Origin: Clostridium_AD sp050717635
GTDB taxonomy: Bacteria; Bacillota; Clostridia; Clostridiales; Clostridiaceae
Assembly (NCBI RefSeq): GCF_050717635.1
Contig: NZ_JBOITO010000025.1
Location: forward strand, 62,001-126,000
Reading direction: 5' to 3'
Length of the DNA stretch: 64,000 nucleotides
A program made the translations under genes and the position numbers. Under the pieces are notes generated by a model. The model was given only the letters and a program-made list of their open reading frames with translations, did not search any database and was not told the origin of the DNA. Positions 1-9,345 of this stretch are shown piece after piece. How positions within the stretch are numbered: position 1 is the first letter of the stretch; each line of letters begins with the position of its first letter.

Positions 1-1844
1 ATATCCTTACCTTCATCGATAGCTTTTTGTCTAGATTCAAAAGGAGCATGTGATGCTAAAAGTAGTCCATAGGAATTATAAATAAGAGTATATCCAGCTA
101 TACCTGTTTGCGGTTGGTAAGCCTTAGAAAAACCGCCATCAATAACTAAAAGTTTACCGTTAGCTTTTATAGGGCTCTCACCTTGTTTAGTTTTTACTGG
201 GACGTGACCATTTATAATGTGTGAGTTATTGATAGGCAAATCAAATTCAGTCAATATATTGTTGCAAATTGTTTCATCATCCCTATATTTATAGTATGGA
301 TTTTTAATTTCTATATGAGTACTTTTGTCATTTATAAAATATCTCTCAAATGTAGTCATTTTATCTTTACCAAATAGGGGAGAATTGGAACCACACCACA
401 AATACCATATGGTGTCTAGTGCATAAAGTTTAGATTCTGAATCGCTTTTGCCAAAATAAGCTTCTCTTGCCACTCGTTCAGTTCTATCGATATATGTTTT
501 TCCACTATATATAACATTATCTATTCTCATTTTTTTAAAACTACCATCTTGGTTTAATGCTATGCAACCATGATAAAGCAAATTGGAGTTGTACTTTAAG
601 TACATACTACCCTTCGAATATAAGAAACGTACGTGTTTCTGGAGTTTTTCACTGTTGGAGAAAGAAGATTTAAGTTTGTTAATAAGTTCTCTTTCATCTT
701 CAGTTAATCTATAGGGGTCAGTTGGGTCAATAGTTGGGAAATTAGTATCATTTAGCTTATACTCTTTTCCGTCAATATTTATGCAACCCTTTTCATAGTC
801 TATCTCATGGAGAAGAAGCCTATCTTGCATTTCATAATGTGGACGCCTTTTTATTACTTGACCTTCAAGTTTAAATTGAATTATGGAAATAGCTTTATGC
901 ATTTGCGACATTAGGTTAAGATCTTTTTCTCTATAATTATTTTCTGGAAAAATTTTTGGCTTAAAAGATTTGCAAGGGTCATTCCCATAAAAATCTAAAG
1001 CAAAAGTTGCAAGAGGCAATAAGTTAATACCATAACCTTCCTCGATTGTATCTAAATTTGCATATCTTGTTGAAATACGAAGTACATTTGCAATGCAACT
1101 GTCAGACCCCGCGGCAGCTCCCATCCAAAGTATGTCGTGATTACCCCATTGTATATCAATAGAGTGATACTTTATAAGAGTATCTAAGATTATATGCGCT
1201 CCAGGACCTCGGTCATAAATGTCTCCTAAAATATGGAGTCTATCTATAGTTAGTCTTTGAATTAGGTTTGCAATAGCAACTATAAATTCTTTAGCTCTAC
1301 CAGTTTTAATTATGGTCTGAATAATTTCGTTGTAATATTCCTGTTTATTAAAAGTGTTTTGTTGTTCATGGAGTAATTCTTCAATAATATAAGAGAAATC
1401 TTGTGGCAGTGCTTTCCTGACTTTAGATCTAGTATATTTAGAGGAGACTGCTCTACAAATTTTAATAAGTTTATGAAGTGTGATTTTGTACCAATCTTCT
1501 ATATCATCTTCTTCTCTAAGCGCTATGTCTAACTTTTGTTCGGGATAGTAAATAACGGTTGCAAGTTCTTTTTTTTCTGTTTCTCTAAGTGAAGTACCAA
1601 AAATATCATTAATTTTTCGTTTTATTACACCAGAAGCATTCCTAAGAACATGAGTAAAGGATTCATATTCACCATGAATATCTGTAAGAAAATGTTCAGT
1701 TCCCTTAGGCAAATTTAGGATAGCTTGTAGATTTATAATTTCCGTACAAGCATCTGGAATTGTAGGATACTTGCTAGCTAGTAGCTTAACATATCTTAAA
1801 TCTTCTGCTATAGTATCAATATATGATTCACTAGAAATTATCAT
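1..1844 (-). CDS. fbp: Fructose-1,6-bisphosphatase class III, 3' end cut by window
   Basis: This gluconeogenic enzyme hydrolyses fructose-1,6-bisphosphate to fructose-6-phosphate in the cytoplasm. I translated it from the minus strand: 614 codons are open and the stop lies outside the window, which fits the usual 640-670 residues of the class III family. Metallophosphatase motifs are visible: DIHGE near residue 55, GDIYDRG near 204 and GNHD near 234. The start is the ATG at 1844, which follows AAAGGAGA at a good distance. It is a single gene that does not share a transcript with the SulP gene upstream of it. The identification is secure; only the C-terminus is unseen. Confidence 0.95.
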   Translation of the reverse strand, partial: MIISSESYIDTIAEDLRYVKLLASKYPTIPDACTEIINLQAILNLPKGTEHFLTDIHGEYESFTHVLRNASGVIKRKINDIFGTSLRETEKKELATVIYYPEQKLDIALREEDDIEDWYKITLHKLIKICRAVSSKYTRSKVRKALPQDFSYIIEELLHEQQNTFNKQEYYNEIIQTIIKTGRAKEFIVAIANLIQRLTIDRLHILGDIYDRGPGAHIILDTLIKYHSIDIQWGNHDILWMGAAAGSDSCIANVLRISTRYANLDTIEEGYGINLLPLATFALDFYGNDPCKSFKPKIFPENNYREKDLNLMSQMHKAISIIQFKLEGQVIKRRPHYEMQDRLLLHEIDYEKGCINIDGKEYKLNDTNFPTIDPTDPYRLTEDERELINKLKSSFSNSEKLQKHVRFLYSKGSMYLKYNSNLLYHGCIALNQDGSFKKMRIDNVIYSGKTYIDRTERVAREAYFGKSDSESKLYALDTIWYLWCGSNSPLFGKDKMTTFERYFINDKSTHIEIKNPYYKYRDDETICNNILTEFDLPINNSHIINGHVPVKTKQGESPIKANGKLLVIDGGFSKAYQPQTGIAGYTLIYNSYGLLLASHAPFESRQKAIDEGKD

Positions 1845-1972
1845 TCTTGACTCTCCTTTATAATTACATTAATTTTATTTGTATAGCTTATTTAATATAA
1901 AAGCTACATTTAATATTATAATACATTATTATAGAATATTGTATTATAATAAAAACTTTTTTAATAAATAGT

Positions 1973-2006
1973 AAAAGGTACACCGGCATATACCAGTGCA
2001 CCTTTT
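1973..2006. terminator. Hairpin between SulP and fbp genes
   Basis: Arms 1973-1983 and 1996-2006 pair over 11 bp with one mismatch, and T-rich sequence follows on both strands. It lies just past the stop of the SulP gene (minus strand) and probably ends that transcript. Confidence 0.55.
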
Positions 2007-2036
2007 GCTATTTTAAATATACTGTTGTAAGTTAAT

Positions 2037-3680
2037 TTACTTTATTAGTAAGGAATTAGCTCTATCAATAGCTTCTTCAACACTATTACAGAAATTCTCT
2101 TTTCCTATAAGAGTTACAAATCCATATTTTTCAAGAACATTAAAAGGCTGTTCTTGCAGGTTTAACATTATTAACTCCGTATGATGTTTTTTACATGTTT
2201 CATAAAGCATTTCTAAAGCATGATATCCTGTAGCGTCAATAGCAGGTACATTGGACATTTTTATAATTAAAATCTTAGTAGGAACGCCAAGTTCTCTAAT
2301 TGCATGCATGAATTTGTCTGCCGCACCAAAGAAGAAAGGTCCATTAATTTCATATACAGATACATTTTCAGGGGTTTTTATGCTATCTATAAGCTCTATC
2401 TGATCTCTATCTTCATGTTCATCAAGAATATATCTCACATCTGAAACATCTGCCATTCTTTTCATAAATAGCAATGAGGCAAGCATTAAACCTATTCCAA
2501 TAGCAATTACTAAATCGAAGAATATTGTTAGAGAAAAAGTAACTAAAAGAACCGCTGCATCACTTTTAGGGGCTTTAAATATTTGTTGAAAGGATTCCCA
2601 TTCACCCATATTGTAAGAAACTACGATTAATATTGCAGCCAAAGCTGACATAGGCACAAGTTTTACATATGGCATAAATACTAGGAGTATTATTAATAAA
2701 GTTACTGCATGAACAATTCCTGCAACAGGAGTTCTACCACCGTTTTTTACATTAGCAGCAGTTCTTGCTATAGCACCAGTTACAGGGATACCGCCAACAA
2801 GACCAGAACAGATATTAGCTACGCCTTGTCCTACAAGTTCCATGTTAGAACGATGTGAACCACCAATCATACCATCAGCAACTACTGCAGATAGTAAGGA
2901 TTCTATTGATCCTAAGATTGCAATAGTTAAAGCTGGAAGCATTAGCTGTTTTATCATACTAAAAGAAGTATGAGGAAAAGCAATACTAGGTAATGCACTT
3001 GAAATATTACCAAAACGGCTTCCGATGGTTTCGATATTTAAATTGAATAAGAGAGCTATTACAGTAGCTACTATTATTGCAATAAGCGTTCCTGGAATTT
3101 TTTTATTTATTTTAGGCCAAAATATAATTATTGAAAGTGAAAGAATACCAATAAGCACACTTTGCATATTTAAAGTATTAAAACTGTCAAAATAAGCAAT
3201 CCATTTAGGAGCAAATTCTGAAGGAACAGTTTTCATAGTTAGTCCAAAGAAGTCTTTAATCTGAGTGGAAAAAATAATAATTGCAATACCGCTTGTGAAT
3301 CCGGTGGTAATAGGGTAAGGAATAAATTTCAGCATACCACCAAATTTTAAAACTCCCATTATTACAAGGAAAATACCAGCCATTATTGTAGCTACGATTA
3401 GGCCGTCAATACCAAATTGTTGGACTATACCGGCTACGATAACTACAAAAGCACCAGTAGGACCGCCAATTTGAACTCTGCTTCCGCCAAGGAGTGAGAC
3501 TACAAATCCACCTACAATTGCTGTATATATTCCTTTTTCAGGTGATACACCAGAGGCTATGGCAAGAGCTATAGCTAAAGGTAGAGCAATAATAGCTACG
3601 ATAACTCCTGCGATAAAATCTTTTATAAATTGATCTTTTGAATAATCTTTTAAACAGGTAACTAGTTTTGGTACAAACAT
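2037..3680 (-). CDS. SulP-family anion permease with STAS domain
   Basis: This is an inner-membrane SulP (SLC26-like) transporter. The substrate could be sulfate, bicarbonate or another anion and cannot be told from sequence. About the first 400 residues are hydrophobic, with the family segment RVQIGGPTGAFVVIV near residue 70. Residues from about 435 to the end form a cytoplasmic STAS domain containing the ATGYHALEML loop. The ATG at 3680 is preferred over a GTG nine bases upstream because AAAGGAG sits 8 bases before the ATG and would overlap the GTG. No carbonic anhydrase or sulfate-assimilation gene is adjacent, so no substrate is assigned. Confidence 0.9.
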   Translation of the reverse strand: MFVPKLVTCLKDYSKDQFIKDFIAGVIVAIIALPLAIALAIASGVSPEKGIYTAIVGGFVVSLLGGSRVQIGGPTGAFVVIVAGIVQQFGIDGLIVATIMAGIFLVIMGVLKFGGMLKFIPYPITTGFTSGIAIIIFSTQIKDFFGLTMKTVPSEFAPKWIAYFDSFNTLNMQSVLIGILSLSIIIFWPKINKKIPGTLIAIIVATVIALLFNLNIETIGSRFGNISSALPSIAFPHTSFSMIKQLMLPALTIAILGSIESLLSAVVADGMIGGSHRSNMELVGQGVANICSGLVGGIPVTGAIARTAANVKNGGRTPVAGIVHAVTLLIILLVFMPYVKLVPMSALAAILIVVSYNMGEWESFQQIFKAPKSDAAVLLVTFSLTIFFDLVIAIGIGLMLASLLFMKRMADVSDVRYILDEHEDRDQIELIDSIKTPENVSVYEINGPFFFGAADKFMHAIRELGVPTKILIIKMSNVPAIDATGYHALEMLYETCKKHHTELIMLNLQEQPFNVLEKYGFVTLIGKENFCNSVEEAIDRANSLLIK

Positions 3681-4037
3681 AAATTCCACTCCTTTATTTT
3701 AATTAGCATTCGAATGTTAGGAATAAAAAACATTCAAGTATTAGGTTACTTGAAAAAGAATTATTTCAATATATATCCATCTAAACATATAAGTTTTTGA
3801 CACTAAGATGAGAAAAAACAAAAATATATTTAGTTGCATATAATATTTAATACTGTATAACATATTTAATAATATCATATTTTAAGATGAAAAACAATGA
3901 ATAATATGTACGTTTTAATAGGAAAAATTATTCTGTTGATATGATATAATATTTTTGGTACAATCTATTGACTGATGAATTAGCATATGAAAATAGTAAA
4001 TCATATAAATGCTAAAGGTCATATAAGGGGATATGTT
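3681..4037. other. Divergent intergenic region
   Basis: A/T-rich spacer between the leftward SulP gene and the rightward MarR-like gene. It must hold both promoters. I see no clear operator, hairpin or small gene in it. Confidence 0.5.
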
Positions 4038-5045
4038 ATGGAGAAAAACTTATACTTATTTAATATACATTCGTTATATAATTTAGCAAGATATGCTTTT
4101 TTGAAAATTGAATCTAATTATGCAAGGACGGTGGAGGAATCTGGTATAACACTACCTCAACTTAGAATTCTTTGGATTATTAAAGTTTTCCCAGGAATTT
4201 CACTTAGTAACGTCGCAAGAATTGGATGTTGGTCTTCACCTACTGTTAGTAATATGATTAAAATATTAATGGATAAAAGGTTGATATTTAAAGAAGAAAC
4301 TATAAATAAAAAATTATATAAATTTCAATTAACAGAAATGGGTAAATATTTTATTAATATAAACAAACAAGATAGGGAAAAAAAATTCTACCTTTTTGAT
4401 TTAATAGGTTTATTTTCACATAGGGAATTAGATTTTATTATACATATTTTTACTAAAATTATAATAAAAGAAAAGAAAGAGTTTATTTTTGAATATATTG
4501 ATAGAATTAATCAAATGAACTTAAAGATTGATTTAGCAGGTTTTGATGAAAATAAGGTTAGTATAATAAAAAAGACAATTAGTATATATAATTTTTTAAG
4601 AACATTTATATTAACGGTTAAAAGTAATCACAATGAACCACTTAAGCAGTTTAATGTGACTTATGCTCAACTGAGGGCACTATGGATAATTGATGCATTT
4701 CCAGGTATCACATCAAGTGAATTAAGTGAAATTAGCTTTTGGTCACCATCTACAGTTCACGTAATAGTAAAAAATTTAATTAGTAAAGATTTTATTTGTA
4801 AAGAAAAAGCAGCAATCAAAAATGCTCTTTACTTAGATATAACAGAACATGGTGAGAGACTTATAATTGATGATTTTAATAAAAATCAAAAGAGTATGTT
4901 AATTTTTGAAGAATTAAAAGATATAAGTTTAGATGAATTAATAGCTTTAAATGGACTTCTAATGAGAATGAATAGTAAACTTGGAAATTATAAAACGGAG
5001 GAATACATAAAAAAAACCTTTGATATTATTAATAATAGAACATAA
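4038..5045 (+). CDS. Tandem double-MarR-domain transcription regulator
   Basis: The protein has about 335 residues, twice the usual MarR length. Two winged-helix units are visible: residues about 35-100 (QLRILWIIKVFPGISLSNVA, then WSSPTVSNM) and about 210-275 (QLRALWIIDAFPGITSSELS, then WSPSTVHV). The two copies align along their length, so this looks like an internal duplication in which one chain could form a complete DNA-binding pair. The start is the ATG at 4038, preceded by AAGGGG; the upstream in-frame ATG at 3987 has no ribosome site. It is divergent from the SulP gene, a plausible but unproven target. Confidence 0.75.
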   Translation: MEKNLYLFNIHSLYNLARYAFLKIESNYARTVEESGITLPQLRILWIIKVFPGISLSNVARIGCWSSPTVSNMIKILMDKRLIFKEETINKKLYKFQLTEMGKYFININKQDREKKFYLFDLIGLFSHRELDFIIHIFTKIIIKEKKEFIFEYIDRINQMNLKIDLAGFDENKVSIIKKTISIYNFLRTFILTVKSNHNEPLKQFNVTYAQLRALWIIDAFPGITSSELSEISFWSPSTVHVIVKNLISKDFICKEKAAIKNALYLDITEHGERLIIDDFNKNQKSMLIFEELKDISLDELIALNGLLMRMNSKLGNYKTEEYIKKTFDIINNRT

Positions 5046-5078
5046 AAAGATGATTTTAATTAGGAATCATCTTTTTTT
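5044..5078 (+). terminator. Intrinsic terminator after the MarR-like gene
   Basis: A perfect 12-bp stem (5044-5055 with 5065-5076) is followed by a T run, directly after the stop codon. Confidence 0.85.
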
Positions 5079-5252
5079 ATTATATTAAAAATATAATTTT
5101 CAGATATTACATAATTTCAAGCAATAAATAGCAAATTAGTATAGTATCCTTATAAAATTCATAAATATAATATAAGGATAAAATTGAATTAATTATTAGC
5201 TGAATTAAGTGTAAATAAATTATATATTATAAAATAGAAAGGTGGGATAGAT

Positions 5253-5822
5253 ATGAATAAAACTCTAAGGACCGTTGCCATTGTCGTTGCAGTATTTTTA
5301 GTTATAACAATGCCTATTGTTGGAGGCTACAATAAGATGGTTAGTTTAGACCAAAAGGTAAAAGTCTCAGAAGGTAATATAGACACCCAACTCCAAAGAA
5401 GGTCAGATTTGATTCCCAATTTGGTTGAAACAGTAAAAGGATATGCATCACAAGAAAAAGAAATATTTATACAAATAGCGGAAGCCAGGGCTAAACTTTC
5501 CGGATCAAAAACCGTAGGTGATAAAGCAGAGGCGGATAGTGAACTTGGTACCGCGCTATCAAGGCTATTAGTAGTTGTAGAAAGATATCCAGAATTAAAA
5601 TCTAGTCAGAATTTCAGAGATTTGACCGTAGCGCTGGAGGGTACAGAAAATAGAATAGGTACAGCAAGGCAAGATTATAATAAAAGTGTTGATAATTATA
5701 ATACTACAATTAAAAAATTCCCCGGTTCTATTATTGCAGGAACTTTTAGGTTCGTAGAAAAAGAATATTATAAAGCTAGTGAATCTGCTAAAGAATTACC
5801 CAAAGTTAATTTTAGTAAATAG
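5253..5822 (+). CDS. lemA: LemA family membrane protein
   Basis: LemA proteins have one N-terminal membrane helix and a cytosolic or exposed helical bundle; their exact role is unknown. Here residues 5-25 are hydrophobic, followed by the family core QLQRRSDLIPNLVETVKGYA (about 48-67) and KEIFIQIAEARAKL. The length of 189 residues is normal. A GGTGGG ribosome site precedes the ATG. The next gene starts 10 bp after its stop and encodes a TPM-domain protein, the usual LemA neighbour, so the two are almost certainly one operon. Confidence 0.9.
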   Translation: MNKTLRTVAIVVAVFLVITMPIVGGYNKMVSLDQKVKVSEGNIDTQLQRRSDLIPNLVETVKGYASQEKEIFIQIAEARAKLSGSKTVGDKAEADSELGTALSRLLVVVERYPELKSSQNFRDLTVALEGTENRIGTARQDYNKSVDNYNTTIKKFPGSIIAGTFRFVEKEYYKASESAKELPKVNFSK

Positions 5823-5831
5823 GAGTAGAAT

Positions 5832-6638
5832 ATGAAAAATTATTTGATAAAAACTATTAGTAAAATTTACAATATTATGTTATGCACACTTTTATTAAGC
5901 TCAATAATATCTATGAACATGGTAAATGCAGAGGTTAAATTTCCTAGGGCTACAGCATCAAAATATATTAATGATTATGTGGGACAGATAGATGCTGCCT
6001 CTGCACAATATATTATGTCAATAGGCAAGGAACTAGAAGATAAAACAGGAGCACAGGCTATTGTGGTGGTTATAGATACCTTGGAGGGTGAACCAATAGA
6101 AACTTATGCCAATGGTATATTTAGAGAGTGGGGTATTGGGCAAAAGGATAAAAATAATGGGCTATTAATTTTATTATCAATAAGTGAAAGAAAGTGGAGA
6201 GTAGAGGTGGGCACAGGTCTAGAGGGTGCTATTACAGATATATACTCTTCAAGAGTCATGAATGAAATTGCAGTGCCTAAGTTTAAACAAAACCAATATG
6301 GACAGGGACTTAGTGAGGCATATTCGGTTTTATTGGATAATATAGCCAAAGAATATGAAGTAACATTAGACAAGAATATTAATGTTCCTAAATATACTGA
6401 AAGTATAAAAAATTCCAATACATCTAAAAGTGGAAATGGAATTTTAGTAATAGGAGTTATTTTGATAATTCTTCTGGATTTTATTTTTAATAGGGGAAGA
6501 GTAACTAGATTTATGATTAAAGTTCTATTTTGGAGTGCGATTTTTGGACGTGGAGGAAGAAATGGTAGAAGTGGTGGTGGTTTTGGAGGGTTCGGTGGTG
6601 GATCGTCAAGTGGTGGTGGCTCCTCTGGGGGATATTAA
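5832..6638 (+). CDS. TPM-domain (YgcG-like) membrane protein with Gly-rich tail
   Basis: An N-terminal signal/anchor (residues 10-33) precedes a TPM domain: YVGQIDAASAQYI, then ALVV-like strand AQAIVVVIDTLEG, then WGIGQKDKNNGLLILLS and VGTGLEGAITD. A second membrane helix lies near residues 203-215. The last 40 residues are almost all Gly and Ser around GGFGG, typical of the YgcG group. These proteins are linked to membrane protein quality control and to LemA, but no enzymatic activity is firmly known. It is co-directional with lemA and ends before a bidirectional terminator. Confidence 0.88.
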   Translation: MKNYLIKTISKIYNIMLCTLLLSSIISMNMVNAEVKFPRATASKYINDYVGQIDAASAQYIMSIGKELEDKTGAQAIVVVIDTLEGEPIETYANGIFREWGIGQKDKNNGLLILLSISERKWRVEVGTGLEGAITDIYSSRVMNEIAVPKFKQNQYGQGLSEAYSVLLDNIAKEYEVTLDKNINVPKYTESIKNSNTSKSGNGILVIGVILIILLDFIFNRGRVTRFMIKVLFWSAIFGRGGRNGRSGGGFGGFGGGSSSGGGSSGGY

Positions 6639-6813
6639 TTTTCCGATTTGGTAGAATGTAATAAAAATGTTGAAATAATTGGATTATGTTACAATGTTAT
6701 TTATATAAAAATAAAAGTATAATATTAATTAAGTGCATTAAAAAAAATACCATAAGGACTTGTTATTTATTTAGTGTTCTTTCTAGGACCCCTACTAGTA
6801 AAATGAAATAATT

Positions 6814-6843
6814 AAAAGCAGAAAAACAATGTTTTCTGCTTTT
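6814..6843. terminator. Bidirectional intrinsic terminator
   Basis: A perfect 12-bp stem (6814-6825 with 6832-6843) carries A and T runs at its ends. It lies between the convergent TPM and DUF4230 genes and can serve both. Confidence 0.85.
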
Positions 6844-6860
6844 ATCTATTTTAAGTTTAT

Positions 6861-7472
6861 TTATTTGAAAACTATTGTTACATTTTCAAATTTCATATCT
6901 AATAGAATGCCCTGTAAAAGTAATTTGGCATTATTGTTAGCTTCATCTAAAAATCCTTTTTTTAATAAATTTGTTTCAATCACAATCTTTTCATTACTAA
7001 CTTCATTTATAATATCTTGCATACTCAGTTTATTAAACATTGAAGATTTTTCATCATAAACAAAAAAATCTTCATTATTGATTACATGATCAAGTATCTT
7101 AGATTTTTTTAAAGTAATGGTAACATCTTTTTCATTAACAACAACGGTTAAATCTTTTAAATCCACCCCAGCTTTAATATAGCCACTATATTTTATAAAA
7201 AATGATTTTTCAGTAAAGGGAATAGGGAAATTTTTGAATTTTTTAGTGTTTTTTAAAGCTAATATATTAGAATAGTTATATTTTATTGTAGAAAGTTCTG
7301 ATATTTTTGATAATCTTTCCGTAATAAGCGTAGAAGAGATATCTTGTTCGTTATTAATACTATTTATAATGGAATAAATCATTATGATTGAAATGGTTGT
7401 GCATAAGAGCATAATTATAAAAAAAATTTTGCTTTTATTTTTTATAGGTTTAAAGACTGATCTTAAATTCAT
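6861..7472 (-). CDS. DUF4230 domain membrane-anchored protein
   Basis: The 203-residue protein has one N-terminal membrane helix (about 15-38) and an extracytoplasmic domain matching DUF4230: ISELSTIKYNYSNI, then the strand-rich part GYIKAGVDLKDLTVVVNEKDVTITLKKSKILDH. The function of the family is unknown. A ribosome site AAGGAG precedes the ATG at 7472. It stands alone, convergent with the TPM gene and divergent from the glucan phosphorylase gene. Confidence 0.8.
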   Translation of the reverse strand: MNLRSVFKPIKNKSKIFFIIMLLCTTISIIMIYSIINSINNEQDISSTLITERLSKISELSTIKYNYSNILALKNTKKFKNFPIPFTEKSFFIKYSGYIKAGVDLKDLTVVVNEKDVTITLKKSKILDHVINNEDFFVYDEKSSMFNKLSMQDIINEVSNEKIVIETNLLKKGFLDEANNNAKLLLQGILLDMKFENVTIVFK

Positions 7473-7606
7473 ATTAAAACAACTCCTTATTAAATAATTA
7501 CAAAAGATTATTATTATAGTATATGGTAGGGTAGTATGATTTTAAAACTATAAAAGCAATTAAAAGGTATAGATAATTAATAAACGTCATTTTGAAAATA
7601 TAAATT

Positions 7607-7648
7607 TTGATGCAATCGGTTGCATTAATACGAAAAATTATGTATAAT
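7607..7648 (+). promoter_or_regulatory. glgP promoter with cre/LacI-type operator
   Basis: A -35 TTGCAT (7620-7625) and -10 TATAAT (7643-7648) are 17 bp apart. The palindrome TGCAATCGGTTGCA (7611-7624) overlaps the -35 and fits the LacI/CcpA-type pattern with a central CG. A repressor bound here would block the promoter, which is sensible for glucan breakdown. Confidence 0.65.
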
Positions 7649-7679
7649 AAATATAAATGGATATAGGAGGGAAAAATTA

Positions 7680-9299
7680 ATGGATAACAATAATCTTCCA
7701 AGAGTTGCTTATTTTTGTATGGAGTATGGACTTAATTCAGATTTCAAAGCATATGCAGGGGGACTAGGTATACTTGCAGGTGATCATTTAAAAGGAGCTA
7801 AAGACTTGAAACTTCCACTGATTGGAATAGGTCTTAAGTGGAAACAAGGATATACGGAACAACTCATAGATGAAAATGGGAAAGCATATGATACATATCA
7901 TAACTATACTTATGATTTTTTAGAAGATACAGGGGTAAAAGTAACTGTTAAAATTAGAAATTTAGATGTAGTATGCAAGGTTTGGAAATTAGAAGAATTT
8001 GGGAATGTACCCCTATATCTTTTAGATACTGACATACCAGAAAATGGCGATACTTGGATAACAGGTCAATTATATGGGTGGTTTGGAGAAGAACGAATTG
8101 CGCAAGAAATAGTTTTAGGTATAGGTGGAGTAAAAGCTTTAAGAGCTTTAGATATTCCTATTGATGTATATCATTTTAATGAAGGGCATGCAGCACTGGC
8201 GGCTACAGAGCTTATAAAAGAAAAAATGCAATCAGGATATAGTTTTGAGGAAGCTTGGAACAAAACTCGCGAAGAAGTAGTATTTACAACTCACACTCCA
8301 ATAGTTGAAGGCAATGAATCTCATGACGTTTCTAAATTAGAGTATATGGGAGCATTTAATGGATTAACTAGAGAGCAAATGGTTAGATTTGGTGGAGAAC
8401 CATTCAATATGACTGTAGCAGGACTTAGATTATCAAGGAAAGCTAATGCTGTAGCACAGCTTCATATGGAAACTGCAAACAAAATGTGGAAAACTGTGGC
8501 TGGGAGATCCGAAATTATTGGTATAACTAATGGAGTGCATAAACCATCTTGGGTAGACGATCGAATTACTAAGGCTTATGAAAATAATGGGGACCTATGG
8601 GAAACTCACATAACTGTTAAAAAAGAATTAATAGAATTTATTAATGAAAGAACAGGAGTAAAACTTGATGTAGATAAGTTACTTATTGGATTTTCAAGAA
8701 GAGCTGCACCTTATAAAAGAAGTGATTTAATATTTACTGACGAAGAGATTATTTCTCCACTACTTAAAAGTGGTAAAGTACAAATCGTATTTTCAGGAAA
8801 AGCACATCCACTTGATGATACAGGAAAAGAAATAGTTGAAAAATTAGTAAGAATGATGAAAAAGTATCCTAACAGTGTTGTATTTTTAGAAAATTATGAC
8901 ATGAATATAGGAAGAATGTTAACTAGGGGATCAGATATATGGTTAAATAATCCAAGAAGACCTCTAGAAGCAAGTGGAACTTCAGGGATGAAAGCTGCCA
9001 TGAATGGTGTGCTTAATTGTTCTATTTTAGATGGTTGGTGGCCAGAGGCTTGTAATGATGACGTAAATGGGTGGCAGTTTGGAGACGCAGTAAGCCTTAA
9101 TGAATTATCTCCGGTAGAATTAGATAAACATGATACAGCAGCCCTTTATGATACATTAATAAATAGAGTTATGGTTACTTATTATGACAACAGAGAAAAA
9201 TGGGTAGAAATGATGAAAGAAAGTATTAAAACTACAAGCTATGCATTTTCAGTAGAGAGAATGTTAGATGAATACTATAATAAGATGTATATAAAATAA
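7680..9299 (+). CDS. glgP: Alpha-glucan phosphorylase, short GT35 form
   Basis: It cleaves alpha-1,4-glucan with phosphate to give glucose-1-phosphate, feeding stored glycogen or maltodextrin into glycolysis. At 539 residues it is the short phosphorylase form, not the 800-residue form. Visible marks are AYFCMEYGL at the N-terminus, GGLGILAGDHLKGA near residue 27, the FNEGHAA segment near 163, and the PLP-binding motif EASGTSGMKAA with the lysine at residue 438. GGAGGG precedes the ATG. It is monocistronic: a promoter with an operator lies upstream and a strong terminator directly downstream. Confidence 0.93.
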   Translation: MDNNNLPRVAYFCMEYGLNSDFKAYAGGLGILAGDHLKGAKDLKLPLIGIGLKWKQGYTEQLIDENGKAYDTYHNYTYDFLEDTGVKVTVKIRNLDVVCKVWKLEEFGNVPLYLLDTDIPENGDTWITGQLYGWFGEERIAQEIVLGIGGVKALRALDIPIDVYHFNEGHAALAATELIKEKMQSGYSFEEAWNKTREEVVFTTHTPIVEGNESHDVSKLEYMGAFNGLTREQMVRFGGEPFNMTVAGLRLSRKANAVAQLHMETANKMWKTVAGRSEIIGITNGVHKPSWVDDRITKAYENNGDLWETHITVKKELIEFINERTGVKLDVDKLLIGFSRRAAPYKRSDLIFTDEEIISPLLKSGKVQIVFSGKAHPLDDTGKEIVEKLVRMMKKYPNSVVFLENYDMNIGRMLTRGSDIWLNNPRRPLEASGTSGMKAAMNGVLNCSILDGWWPEACNDDVNGWQFGDAVSLNELSPVELDKHDTAALYDTLINRVMVTYYDNREKWVEMMKESIKTTSYAFSVERMLDEYYNKMYIK

Positions 9300-9305
9300 T
9301 CTATT

Positions 9306-9343
9306 AAAAAAACACAACTTCCAATTGGAAGTTGTGTTTTTTT
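9306..9343. terminator. Bidirectional terminator between glgP and ilvE
   Basis: A perfect 17-bp stem with a 4-nt loop (AATT) is flanked by A and T runs. It lies between convergent genes and serves both strands. Confidence 0.92.
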
Positions 9344-9345
9344 AA

